Shown: in pieces, positions 42,786 through 51,781 of the stretch
Layout: the number at the start of each line of letters is the position of its first letter
Position numbering within the stretch: the stretch's first letter is position 1
The notes under the pieces: generated by a model
Told to the model about the DNA's origin: nothing
Databases searched by the model: none
Seen by the model: only the letters and a program-made list of their open reading frames with translations
Program-made: the position numbers and the translations under genes
Source: Erythrobasidium yunnanense
Taxonomy: Eukaryota; Basidiomycota; Cystobasidiomycetes; Erythrobasidiales; Erythrobasidiaceae
Reading direction: 5' to 3'
Length of the DNA: 64,000 nt
Assembly (NCBI GenBank): GCA_001600175.1
Contig: BCJC01000003.1
Span: forward strand, 1,922,001-1,986,000

Positions 42786-44325
42786 ATGGCCTACATTTCA
42801 CCGCATGCGTACACTTTCAAGACTGTGATGGGCCAGATCTATGGCGAAGACCTGCTCTCACGAGCTAGTACTTGGGATCCACCGGCTCTCAGTGAAGGCA
42901 GCAGCCGCTACCTCTGGACAGACGCTTTCGGAGTCATCAACTTTATTACTCTGGCGAAGATAGAAGATGATGCTACATACCTGGATCTGGCGAAGGCGCT
43001 GATTCAAGCGGTTCATGATACCCTTGGAAAGACACGAGACGGAACAAGACGCTTGAAAGGCGCGAGTGACGAGCGCATACTCAATGGAGGCTTACGGATA
43101 GGCAAGAAGGACGAGACTGGCCCAGATGGAGATGGCCAGTGAGTCTGTATGCTGCCAGCTCAAGTCTCCACCTCGCTTACAAATATGTCTGCATCGACTT
43201 CAGATACCATCACTACCTGACGTGAGCATCTTCGCTGTTCGGTATACCACTAGCACTGACATTTAGCCCAGACTATGGATGTTTGCCTTGAACCGTTTCT
43301 CGGTAGCTGCCAAACAACCAGAGTACAATGAGCTGGCTATAGAATTAGCGCAAGCCATACATCCTCACTTCGTAACTCAGCGAAATACAGAAATGCCTAA
43401 AGGTGTGTTGCCTCTCAGATCGCGGAGATGAAGCCCTGACAAGTGGAGCTATCAGTATTCTGGAAGCTCAGTATGGACCTCGAGGACGGTCCTCTGGTTG
43501 ATACGGAAGGCAATCTAGACCCTATGGACGGTTACACCATCTTCAAGCTTCTTCAAAAGACTGCAATCCAGCAAGGTACAGGTTCCTCCGACACTCTGGC
43601 AGCAGAGATTGCTAGCTACTGGAAAATTGTCGAGCAAAAGCATGTCAGGTATCACAGCGCCGATACCCTGGACCTTGGCATGGCATTATGGATCAGTCAC
43701 TGGCAGCAGGGCAAAGAGGCTTGGGCAGCCGAGCTGTCCAAGAAAGCGTTCACGTGCCTGAGTGAGTGCTATCGTTTTCTCGAAAGGCTTGCTCGCAAGC
43801 GCTGACGACATTCGCCATGTTGGCGAAATCTACGATGACAGGCCAGCTACAACGGACAGGCTATTTTTCGCAACGGCAAGCAGAGAAGCTGGCATTTAGA
43901 GACTTTGGTACCGCTCTTGGCCTACGCTGCTACGACTATCGGTCTTCAAGCGCTGTCTGGGAAGCTTTCGCAGATCAGATTGCGGACTTCTGGAATAGGA
44001 ACGAAGATCTGGAAGAGGAAACGCCTGAAGAGCTTAGAGCGATAACACTAGCTATGTATGCCGCGGGTCTCGAACCGGGTGGTAAGCCTAACAACACTTC
44101 TGAATCCCGTCTGCCTCGCTGATATCGCGCTATTTCAAAGCTTTTCGCAAGGATTTCCTGTAGCGTTAGACGTACCGCACAATCGTCGGTGTCATGTAGC
44201 TAAGTCACAGGGAGACTTCCGCCATCGAGGACAAAGGGGATCAAATTCTGCTGGCGGCTTGCTGACAGCTACAGGTCTTGTCATTCAGGCGACCCATCAT
44301 GCACCTACTAGGCAAGAGAAGAGGT
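42786..44325 (+). CDS. Fungal protein resembling six-hairpin glycosidases; 3' end unresolved
   Basis: Exons 42786-43138, 43204-43221, 43272-43402, 43456-43761 and from 43800 to about 44084 join in frame. Visible blocks are RYLWTDAFGVINFITLAK, LNGGLRIGKKDETGPDGDGQ, YHHYLTLWMFALNRFS and HPHFV. Helical hairpins, aromatic residues and the YHHYLTxWMFAL segment resemble an uncharacterised fungal group with a six-hairpin (alpha/alpha toroid) fold. Many members of that fold act on carbohydrates, but catalysis is not shown. A GTAAGC donor near 44086 predicts at least one more exon; two candidate frames run to a stop before about 44325, and I could not choose between them. The intron 43762-43799 is only 38 nt. 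Confidence 0.6.
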
Positions 44326-45039
44326 AGTGTACCACCAGACCGTCAACCGCTGCTGGTTGGCGCTGGCCAGCCGATCAGTCGCCAAACATCAGATTCTGCA
44401 CCTCTTGCGAGCCGGTCTCGCAATCCTTCAATCGTGACAACAACGTATACTAGGTCCCATCTTTCTAGCAGTGGCACACGTAAGGCCTCGATAGCATCGA
44501 CTGTAAGCCAGACGTCCAATGTCAGTGGCGCACCCAAGGGAGGGACCAGCTCCAGCTTCAATCAATGGGTTGGTATGCCTTCAGATGTATCTCGACGCGC
44601 CAGGGTAGACATGACTGCGCAGAAGCGTCATCCGAAGGGCAAGACTGCTATCCCTCTACTAGCGACCCCTGAACAAAGGCGAACCTTCGAAAACCAGTAT
44701 AAGGCGCATGCCAGAAGGCTTCTGCTTGCTTGGACGACAGCCGGGACACTGAAGGATCGGATGTCTCCCGCAAAAACGGATGTGGTGGTCATGCGACTAG
44801 GCATGCTTATACGGCAGCTGGAAACTGTCGAGGGAAGGACAGAGGCTCTCGTCGCTGATAGAAAGAAGAAAGAAGGTTCCATCACGAAAGCAGAACTCGA
44901 TCTGTTATTTCGTCAACTGGACGCGCTATCTGCCAAGACAACCGAATTGGCAGGCAAGGTCTACGACGTCGAGGAGTATCACAGAACACAAGGTGGCACT
45001 AAGGTAGAAGTAACTCTACTTGCACCTATGGTCTGCTGA
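44299..45039 (+). CDS. Hypothetical basic coiled-coil protein
   Basis: A single open frame from ATG 44299 encodes 246 residues. The first 110 residues are Ser/Thr/Arg-rich and disordered. The rest is strongly helical, with heptad-like leucines (ATPEQRRTFENQYKAHARR, then VVMRLGMLIRQLETVEGRTE, and AELDLLFRQLDALSAKTTEL), suggesting a coiled coil. No family is recognised. It may overlap the last exon of the upstream gene in another frame, so one of the two ends must be adjusted. No intron is evident. Confidence 0.5.
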   Translation: MHLLGKRRGSVPPDRQPLLVGAGQPISRQTSDSAPLASRSRNPSIVTTTYTRSHLSSSGTRKASIASTVSQTSNVSGAPKGGTSSSFNQWVGMPSDVSRRARVDMTAQKRHPKGKTAIPLLATPEQRRTFENQYKAHARRLLLAWTTAGTLKDRMSPAKTDVVVMRLGMLIRQLETVEGRTEALVADRKKKEGSITKAELDLLFRQLDALSAKTTELAGKVYDVEEYHRTQGGTKVEVTLLAPMVC

Positions 45040-45608
45040 AAAGCGAGCGTCAGCCGGTGCTCCCCATGCACATGCGGCTGGTACGCTTGCACACATGGCG
45101 GCGAATGTATACTCTCCCTCAGCAATGCATCGGAGCCTCTTCTGCTCTCTGGAACCCACGCGCTTCTGTAGCCACTTTCGCGGAGCACAATGACATCAAG
45201 ACTCATTCAAGGCAGAATAATGAATACAGCGTCCGTCAGACTAGAGGCTGGATCCTGCAAGCGACTCTGATCAGTAACCGGCAGCTCTTCACCTGTCTTA
45301 TCGTTCGGCATCTTCCAAGTCGCCGAAATACCTTCCAACCAAGTCCCAAGCAATTTGCCGAGCGCCAAGCCTGGAAGGCCGCCTGGCTTTCACTTTTGAG
45401 CTGAGGCTCATCATATACATACTGATGAGATAACATATCACGGCCAAGAGGTACGAACCATGACAAGTTCCTTGTCCGCATGAAGATCCGTATACAGGCT
45501 TGGCTCTCAAGAATATGCCATAGTTTTGCGATAGCCGGACTATCATAGGTCTACTTCCCTTCTCCTAGGTATTCTCAAAGCCTCTTACACGCTGTACAAG
45601 CAGCCGAA
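45040..45608. other. Intergenic region with short minus-strand ORFs
   Basis: This stretch contains an 82-codon minus-strand ATG frame (45298-45546) with one hydrophobic segment (YLLAVICYLISMYMM). Nothing recognisable is encoded and no splice joins support a gene. The right end is the promoter of the SLC1-type transporter. Confidence 0.35.
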
Positions 45609-47440
45609 ATGGACAATACTGCTCGCATTGTTAACGCTGATTCTCCAACATCGGCTATAGGCATCGAAGACAAGGTCTATGGAGCTGAGAGCAAGGAGCG
45701 TATGGCGCGTACGGACAGCGAATCCCTTTCCGAGCCTGAAAGGAGCACATCTTGGAAGAAGACACTCTGGCAGACCTTTAAAGAGCCGGGCAGCGCGCTG
45801 CAAATTATCATAGCAGCTGCCATTGCTCTTGCCCTTGCGATTGGCATCTCTCAAGCAACTGAAGTACCCAATGCTGCTGTCAAGATCTTGATCATTCCCG
45901 GAACCCTCTGGCTACGAGCCTTAACGGCAGTTGGTAGGTTGAAATGACCCTTTGGGATGAGATCGTGCTAATCAGGCACCTAGTTCTTCCGCTTATCATC
46001 TGCTCCATGATTCTTGCGGTGCAGAGGCTGCGGGAAGTCAGCAAGACTGGCCCCCGGTTAGCGAAGTATACAGGTACGTTACAGGGCATCTAGGACGACT
46101 TGAATCGTATGCGTGCTCATATTCTCGATGATCAGTTGGCTTTTACGTCTTGACAACCCTACTGGCCATTGGCCACTCGACCTTGATGACTGGTCTTGTC
46201 TGGCGAAAGGTTTTCGTCGAAATGACCGGGGAGGCTCTTGTGGTATCAGACTCGGATGCGACTGTGATTGCAGATCGCTCCAAGGTAGCCATTGAGGATG
46301 TCGTAACGGACATGTTCAACTCGTTCGTAGCAAGAAACATTGTACAAGCCCTGGCGGAAAACTCCCTTCTGGCCGTTCTCATCATCTCCATTATTGTGGG
46401 CTACCTCATCAAAGATAAGGATTCTGTCCTTCTCAAGCTGGTAAGGGAGGTAGAAGCAATGATAACCATAATCATAACCTTCCTCATCAAGGTGAGCTCG
46501 AGTGCCGCAACAAGCTCTTGCCCTGTGGCTCACACAGATAAATACTTGATAGCTGGCTCCCATCGGAGTCTTCTTCCTCATTCTCTCCAATATGATGAAG
46601 CTCAATATAGCAGAGATCGGGGAGAACCTCGGCTACCTAATCGGCGGAACGCTGGTCAATATGAGCATCCACTTTTTCATCATTATGCCGGCTATTTTCG
46701 TCGCTTTTACTCGCAAGAATCCCTACTCTTACATGTTCAAGTGTGGCTCCGCTCTCATGACAGCTTGGGGTACAGCTTCCTCTGCTGCAACGATGCCCGT
46801 CACCCTCAGAGAAGCCAGGAAGCGTGGGAATCCCGCTATCGTCACCAAGGTGGGGTCTAGCCTTCCTGTGCGGTCCAGTCTGTCGTGCTGACGTGCATTG
46901 TAGTTTGCCATCCCGCTAGGCACTCTGGTCAACGTGAGCCTCGTTATACCTTTCGCGCTATGCGGTCTGATTTGCGATCACGATGTTCTACAGATGGATG
47001 GAACAGCTATTTACTTCCCGATCGTCGTCAACTTCTTGGCTGCTACCCAAGGCATCACCCTGAATGCCGCAAACTATGTCGTTCTCATTCTCTTGAGCAC
47101 TTTGGCTAGTATCGGGACAACACCGATTCCTTCGGCGTCTCTGGTCTTGGTCGTCATGGTGAGGCGAGACTGCGCTTGACAGGGCGCCGAGCTGAACGTT
47201 GTCGTTCATCAGATCGCCACTTCGATCAATGTGCCCATCACTGGCGTCTACGGTCTAGTCACAGCCATCGATTGGTTCTTGGACCGGTTTAGAACGATGC
47301 TTAACGTCAACGGGGATTTGATTGGCGTCGCAGTCATCACTAAACTCACGAACATCAAGGATGATGATGTTGCTGGCGGAGATGCTGAAGACATGATGCA
47401 TGAGGGCGAAGAAGCTCTGCATAAACGTCAAGACGTCTAG
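45609..47440 (+). CDS. SLC1/DAACS-family dicarboxylate or acidic amino-acid symporter
   Basis: Seven exons (45609-45933, 45984-46073, 46136-46491, 46553-46849, 46904-46933, 46994-47158, 47213-47440) encode about 496 residues. The transporter fold of GltPh/EAAT proteins is clear: hairpin 1 TASSAATMPVTL, the transmembrane-7 motif VNMDGTAIYFP, hairpin 2 LASIGTTPIPSASLV, and the last span GLVTAIDWFLDRFRTMLNVNGD. The asparagine and aspartate of NMDGT, which bind cations, are present. The N-terminal 60 residues are polar and cytoplasmic. It would import C4-dicarboxylates or Glu/Asp with Na+ or H+ across a membrane; fungal members are little studied. In hairpin 2, TTPIPSAS replaces the usual TAGIPGAG, which may alter substrate choice. 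Confidence 0.92.
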
Positions 47441-47773
47441 ATCCGATCGTTCACGAGGCCTCAAGTTGCGCCCGACTATGTCGAGTCCTTTCTCATTGCA
47501 GTACTACAGCAGCTCTACAGTAAGATGTATGAACCAACATGTATAGCATCATGGCAAGGTAGGGCTGACCAGCCACAAACCGACCGAGCAGCAATCGAGC
47601 GATCCTCTGCACACCTGACGTTTTGCAGAATGCGTTGCTGACTTGCGCTAACAAGAGACCTAGCAGATATCAAACGACAAAAGGCCTTTCAAAGCTCCAC
47701 AGCCCTTTTCTACTATGTGGCACGCTGGCCTGACCGGAGCTTGCCTCCTGCCCGTCTATCGCGATAATCCACC
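47441..47773. other. Intergenic region
   Basis: These 333 bp hold the transporter 3' region and the promoter of the first gene of the small-protein array. No gene or RNA is seen. Confidence 0.35.
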
Positions 47774-48163
47774 ATGCTAAGACGCGTAGCGAACACAGCG
47801 GCCCAACGATCTGACCAAACCCAACCTGCTTGGGAGTTTGGCTTGATTCTTCAGGTCTTAAAGCACGGTCGCAAGTGGACCACACTTGAGGTCAATTGGT
47901 TCAACGAAAGTCATGATTACGAGAGAGCTCGTGGCAACTTCTACCATGGACATGGTCCTATGGTCGAGATAGTCGATATCAGAACCAGTACCTACGATCT
48001 GCAGGGTGCGCCGGTTCTCAGACGCTATACCCAGCATAACTACGATGACGCACGGCAATCTGAAACAGTCGATAGGTGGTACAAAACACTCGGTACGGCT
48101 GAGGCGTACGCACTGTGGCCTGGCATCAAGCTGATTTGGCCAGCAAGCTGGCCCAGATGCTGA
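47774..48163 (+). CDS. Orphan small protein, tandem array member 1
   Basis: An intronless ATG frame of 129 residues in good context (CCACCATG). An ANTAA motif near the N-terminus is also found in member 3. The core FGLILQVLKHGRKWTTLEVNW, then DYERARGNFY, fits the array pattern: a glycine-anchored first strand, a second strand ending in Trp, and a short helix with Asp and Ala. It matches no family I know. It is the first of five same-strand ORFs spaced roughly 0.15-0.35 kb apart. Confidence 0.55.
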   Translation: MLRRVANTAAQRSDQTQPAWEFGLILQVLKHGRKWTTLEVNWFNESHDYERARGNFYHGHGPMVEIVDIRTSTYDLQGAPVLRRYTQHNYDDARQSETVDRWYKTLGTAEAYALWPGIKLIWPASWPRC

Positions 48164-48385
48164 AAGTCCTGTCGGATAGTACTCTTCTGCTCAGCATGTG
48201 GTCTCCGTGTGTCTAAATCCGCTCCTGTCCCCATACGAGTCTGCTGCAACTCGATCAAAGGGAGGTACAACCTGACAAAGGATGCGGACCTTGGTAGTGC
48301 TGCCGTGCGTCCCTGCTTGCTTTCGCACGACGCTCTGTGAAGCGACATTAGCCACGCAGAGACTGGCCGTATCAGAAGTGCAACA

Positions 48386-48745
48386 ATGCCTCGTGCTCCC
48401 GCTCACCGAGCCAACACCAGGATCGCTCGACCTCCAATCCCTCCTCCAACCAGATGTCGATTTGGGCAAGTCCTCGCGAAAGCCCCTCATAATCATGCCA
48501 AAAGCAGGGTGACCATTGTGTGGAACACCGAAATGGACTCTGTTGATGAAGCAGTGGAGGAGTTCAAGATGGGCCGTGGTCGATTTCGAGAGGGCAATGT
48601 GGTGCTTTTGAATAGACTTGTCTCGAATCGGAGCTCTGGCATCATACTCCGTATCAGCAACCCCTGGCGTTACAGGGAGGATTACGAGGCCTGGGACATG
48701 TTCGACGAGTACCGTGCCATACAGATCGATGGGACAGTCGTATGA
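48386..48745 (+). CDS. Orphan small protein, tandem array member 2
   Basis: An intronless ATG frame of 119 residues. An Arg/Pro-rich N-terminus (APAHRANTRIARPPIPPP) precedes the shared core RFGQVLAKAPHN..VTIVWN, with DSVDEAVEEF after the Trp, equivalent to member 3's DYELALDAY. A later strand pair (SGIILRISNPW) corresponds to the SxGTxxxR segment of members 3 and 5. No known domain is recognised. Confidence 0.55.
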   Translation: MPRAPAHRANTRIARPPIPPPTRCRFGQVLAKAPHNHAKSRVTIVWNTEMDSVDEAVEEFKMGRGRFREGNVVLLNRLVSNRSSGIILRISNPWRYREDYEAWDMFDEYRAIQIDGTVV

Positions 48746-48921
48746 CCCAGTCAGGGCTGCAGCAAACCTTGTGATGACAGTTCTTCTCAGAACGCTTGCA
48801 ATGTCTCTGTGTTGCCCAGAAGCGCTACCGTAGCTATTTATGCGGTGCTTCGTGTGTGACGCTGGGAAATTTCCGCTTACAGACAGTTCACTTGCAGTCT
48901 TCATCTTGTCTCGATCTCATC

Positions 48922-49323
48922 ATGGCTAGCAGAGCTACTGCGAACACTGCAGCAGCGAGAGCCCCTCCAACCATGCCGACAGGCAGCTTTGGCTTCGGAA
49001 AGGTGGTCAGGGTCCGCAAATTGAGCCCTCGACAAGCTGTCCTTGACATACAATGGTATTGGCCTTTCGAAGACTACGAACTGGCTCTGGATGCCTACCG
49101 AGTGAAGAAGGAGTGGCAGCTTGTCAAACGGCAGATCCTGCCGTACCACATCTTCCGGAACAGCGGAGTTTCGATTGGCACCATCCTCATTTGGACGAGG
49201 AGCGCTGTGTCCTATGACTGGGCTAGCCGAGAGTGGCAGTTCTCAGATAGTATTGAAGTGTTGCGTCGGGACCATCCAGGAGAAGTCATATGGAGGGAGT
49301 CTGAAAATTCGACGCGGCCGTAG
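48922..49323 (+). CDS. Orphan small protein, tandem array member 3
   Basis: An intronless ATG frame of 133 residues. It is the most complete member: ANTAA near the start, core FGFGKVVRVRKLS..AVLDIQW, helix DYELALDAYRV, then IFRNSGVSIGTILIW and YDWASREWQFSDSIE. The last two blocks align with member 5 (IFGRSGCTPGT and YNFRTGEWNVSDTFS), which is the strongest evidence of common ancestry. The fold looks like a small beta-barrel (Tudor or SH3-like), by eye only. Confidence 0.58.
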   Translation: MASRATANTAAARAPPTMPTGSFGFGKVVRVRKLSPRQAVLDIQWYWPFEDYELALDAYRVKKEWQLVKRQILPYHIFRNSGVSIGTILIWTRSAVSYDWASREWQFSDSIEVLRRDHPGEVIWRESENSTRP

Positions 49324-49476
49324 TACATCGCTCAACGCGGTCGACGTGTGAGCACAGCCCTACCGGCATCGAGGTTTTCTGTGCGCCGCAAGCGGGCGCA
49401 AACCTCTTGCTTTGTCAGCCGTGCTGCTTACAGCAGAGAGTGTCCATCATACACTAAAGCGAATCGCCCTTACAGC

Positions 49477-49824
49477 ATGTCACGAGAAGCCAGGTCGTAC
49501 GGTGCCCAGTACCGAAAGGAGCTCTTATCCAAAACAACCAGCTTCAGATGTGGACAGGTCTTGAAGGTCGGAAAGGAAGCTCACGGTACTGTCGAAATGC
49601 AGATAGCATGGGGCCCAGACGAAGAGGACCGCCGACAGGCGGTCGTCAAATTCACAGAAAGACCCAGTAACAGAGTGAAGAAGTGGAAGAAATGGACGAT
49701 TGCGGAAGCGAAGGATGTCGAGGTCGGTGCCGTAGTGATGCGACAGATTACAAGTAGGGAAGGCTCAACGCCTAAAGTCACCTATCAGTTTTACCCCTCG
49801 AAGACACGAGGAAGGAGTACATAA
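49477..49824 (+). CDS. Orphan small protein, tandem array member 4
   Basis: An intronless ATG frame of 115 residues (upstream extension would need a GTG). The core reads FRCGQVLKVGKEAHGTVEMQIAWG, followed by EDRRQAVVKF and a lysine-rich turn (RVKKWKKW). A later GAVVMRQI corresponds to the GTxxxR strand of other members, and the C-terminus is basic (YPSKTRGRST). No domain is recognised. It is the member most enriched in basic residues. Confidence 0.52.
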   Translation: MSREARSYGAQYRKELLSKTTSFRCGQVLKVGKEAHGTVEMQIAWGPDEEDRRQAVVKFTERPSNRVKKWKKWTIAEAKDVEVGAVVMRQITSREGSTPKVTYQFYPSKTRGRST

Positions 49825-50171
49825 TCGTGTTTATACCATAGTCAGCCATCGGTGCTCCTCTTCTTTAGCTTCTTGTATCTCCGTTAGCCATAGCGTTGAA
49901 ATAATATGGAGTGAGATCCGTCGGCCTATCTCAGCCTATCATCAGAGTGCATCGTCATGCGTTAACTGTCACCTTGTGTGATGTGTGATGAGTGATGAGT
50001 GATGAGAAGCTCACCTAGCACCAGGAGGGTTCACAACAGGTCCTTAGACCACCTTTCAACAAGGGCGATGCTTTCGATCAGACACTCCTCCTCTCCCACC
50101 CTCCTGTCTCTCTCTGACCTCGTTGACCACCTCTTGACTCATCACCACTCGCATACCTCGCTTGCATCGTG
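49825..50171. other. Intergenic region between array members 4 and 5, with a short tandem repeat
   Basis: Apart from the short tandem repeat near 49977 this gap shows only promoter-like pyrimidine tracts (50085-50150) before member 5. Confidence 0.4.
49977..50008. repeat. GTGATGA-type short tandem repeat
   Basis: About four imperfect units of a GTGATGA-like heptamer lie between array members 4 and 5. It is a small minisatellite that could promote slippage or unequal exchange inside the array. Confidence 0.7.
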
Positions 50172-50525
50172 ATGTCGGATCCATCGATTGCCAACGTCGC
50201 ACTCTCAAGATGCCCAACACGCCCAAGAGATGAATATCGTGTCGGAAGGGTCAGAAGAGTGGTAGCTGTAGGTACTGTCCATCATAGCGTCGGTATGGAG
50301 TGGGGTAGAAGCGCATCCACCGCCAAGATGGCTGTAGGTCTAAGTATCGCCCTGGGCAGAAATGCGTACGTCGTACTGGACGTTCCGAGCAATATATTCG
50401 GGAGATCTGGCTGCACGCCGGGTACAAGACTCTTGAGGAAGCGCGTCTTCACCACGTACAACTTCCGGACGGGTGAGTGGAATGTCTCAGATACGTTCAG
50501 TCTGGCTCCGGCAGACGAGCAATAA
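50172..50525 (+). CDS. Orphan small protein, tandem array member 5
   Basis: An intronless ATG frame of 117 residues. The core YRVGRVRRVVAVGTVHHSVGMEW is followed by NIFGRSGCTPGTRLLRKR and YNFRTGEWNVSDTFS, which match member 3 position by position in the SGxxxGT and EWxxSD segments. The Asp/Ala helix after the Trp is replaced by STAKMAVGLS. No known domain. The polypyrimidine-rich sequence before it (50085-50150) is a likely promoter. Confidence 0.56.
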   Translation: MSDPSIANVALSRCPTRPRDEYRVGRVRRVVAVGTVHHSVGMEWGRSASTAKMAVGLSIALGRNAYVVLDVPSNIFGRSGCTPGTRLLRKRVFTTYNFRTGEWNVSDTFSLAPADEQ

Positions 50526-50940
50526 GGAGCCAAGTGTATGACGGAGCTATAAAGAAAGCAGTGCGATCAGCTTCTTGGGAGAGAGTGGGATCGTCCTGCG
50601 AATCGAGATGAGCTTGTCGTCGACTCCGATATGAACGATAATACGTGGAGGAAAGCGCTCGTGGATTCTGACTTGCTTGGGTGTATGGCTTTTCGGCCAT
50701 AGAGGTGGGTGTCGACGTATCGCAGACGCTTGCCAACGTACTCGAGGCTTGCTGCAGCTTGTGGCATCGAACAACATATGCTCTCATACTTATATATTGC
50801 TGATGAGACAGTCAGCTTCTTAGTATACCTTTACCACGTTGGCGTCAGCACATCCGATGTATGAGGTATTACTACTACAAGAGAAAGCTCCTTCTGTCGT
50901 ATAGCAGCTGTTGGTACAATCGAATCGCCAAATCTGCACT
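50526..50940. other. Intergenic region
   Basis: The region lies between array member 5 and the stop of SmD2. Minus-strand frames of up to 96 codons occur at 50497-50787, but none has a family match or supporting splice sites, so I do not call a gene. Confidence 0.35.
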
Positions 50941-51486
50941 TTAACCGGTACTTCGCAGAACTGACAATGAATGACATCAGCATATGTTGAAGCAAGCGAT
51001 GTAGCTGCAGTCTTACCGAGAACTACACTATCTCCTCTTAGGAAGAGCTTTGAAATAAATCGGTCTGTAGCGGTAGAAAGACCTCAGCGAGCGTTGATAC
51101 CTCATCATGGAGTGTACATACCCTTGTTGACAGGCTTCTTTCCCTTTCCTTTCGGGATTTCCGTCCACATTTCTATCGTCAAATAGAAGTCAGCCCGACC
51201 ATTCCTGACTTGATGCTGCTGGCAGACCCACCCTTGCAGTTTTCCAGCACCAAGTTTGAGTGTCTGTCGAACGCCTTGCACCTCGCTAGAATCTTTCTGC
51301 CGTTTCGGAGAGCTACGAGTATCTGGGAGTGGTTCTTTACAGATTGCTGGAGGACGGAAAGGGGGCCGTTGTTGATCTCTGCGAGGCCAAAATCAGTTTC
51401 TGGAACGTGTGCAGATACAGTACTGCCCTACCATGCTCCTGCATCTGCCGTATTTTCTCTTCGTCAAGCTCCTTTTTTTCTCCCAT
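50941..51486 (-). CDS. SMD2: Spliceosomal Sm protein D2
   Basis: Five exons on the minus strand (51432-51486, 51232-51378, 51122-51172, 51017-51064, 50941-50960) join into about 106 residues. The sequence is unmistakable: [17 protein letters not shown], then [20 protein letters not shown] and VLENCKEMWTE (Sm1), [20 protein letters not shown] and RGDSVVLVLR (Sm2). SmD2 is part of the heptameric Sm ring on U1, U2, U4 and U5 snRNAs. All introns keep phase 1, and no exon is longer than 150 nt, so single-frame scans miss the gene. The N-terminus before the core is short ([10 protein letters not shown]); another small upstream exon is possible. It is divergent from the EF-Tu gene. Confidence 0.9.
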
Positions 51487-51781
51487 TGAGTCGTATGAAG
51501 GTATGAGATAGAGGAGGAGAACGGCGTAACACAGTCAGTATTCTTGCATCTTTCTCCAGGCTCCCGCAGCAGCCAGCGCTGCGTTTGTCGCCTGCTGGGC
51601 TGGCTTTCGTTCTCGACTCACGCTGTTCGGCACGTTAAGGTATTGACTGTACGATGTATACGTCAGCCATTGTATCTAATTGCTCGTTGTTTGCTGTTTC
51701 ATACCTCATTTCGACTTCTTTGACGAGTTGGAGCTGTCCCATCCTTGACTCTCGCCAAAAAAAGTTAAGAAAGTCACGACG
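51487..51781. promoter_or_regulatory. Divergent promoter, SmD2 and mitochondrial EF-Tu
   Basis: These 295 bp separate the two start codons. An additional 5' exon of SmD2 could lie here. No specific element is defended. Confidence 0.35.

Noticed and set aside
45298-45546. 82-codon minus-strand ORF with one hydrophobic segment
   Set aside because: No homologue, no splice support and neighbouring frames equally open; insufficient evidence for a gene.
50497-50787. 96-codon minus-strand ORF downstream of SmD2
   Set aside because: No domain and no conserved joins to SmD2; likely chance.
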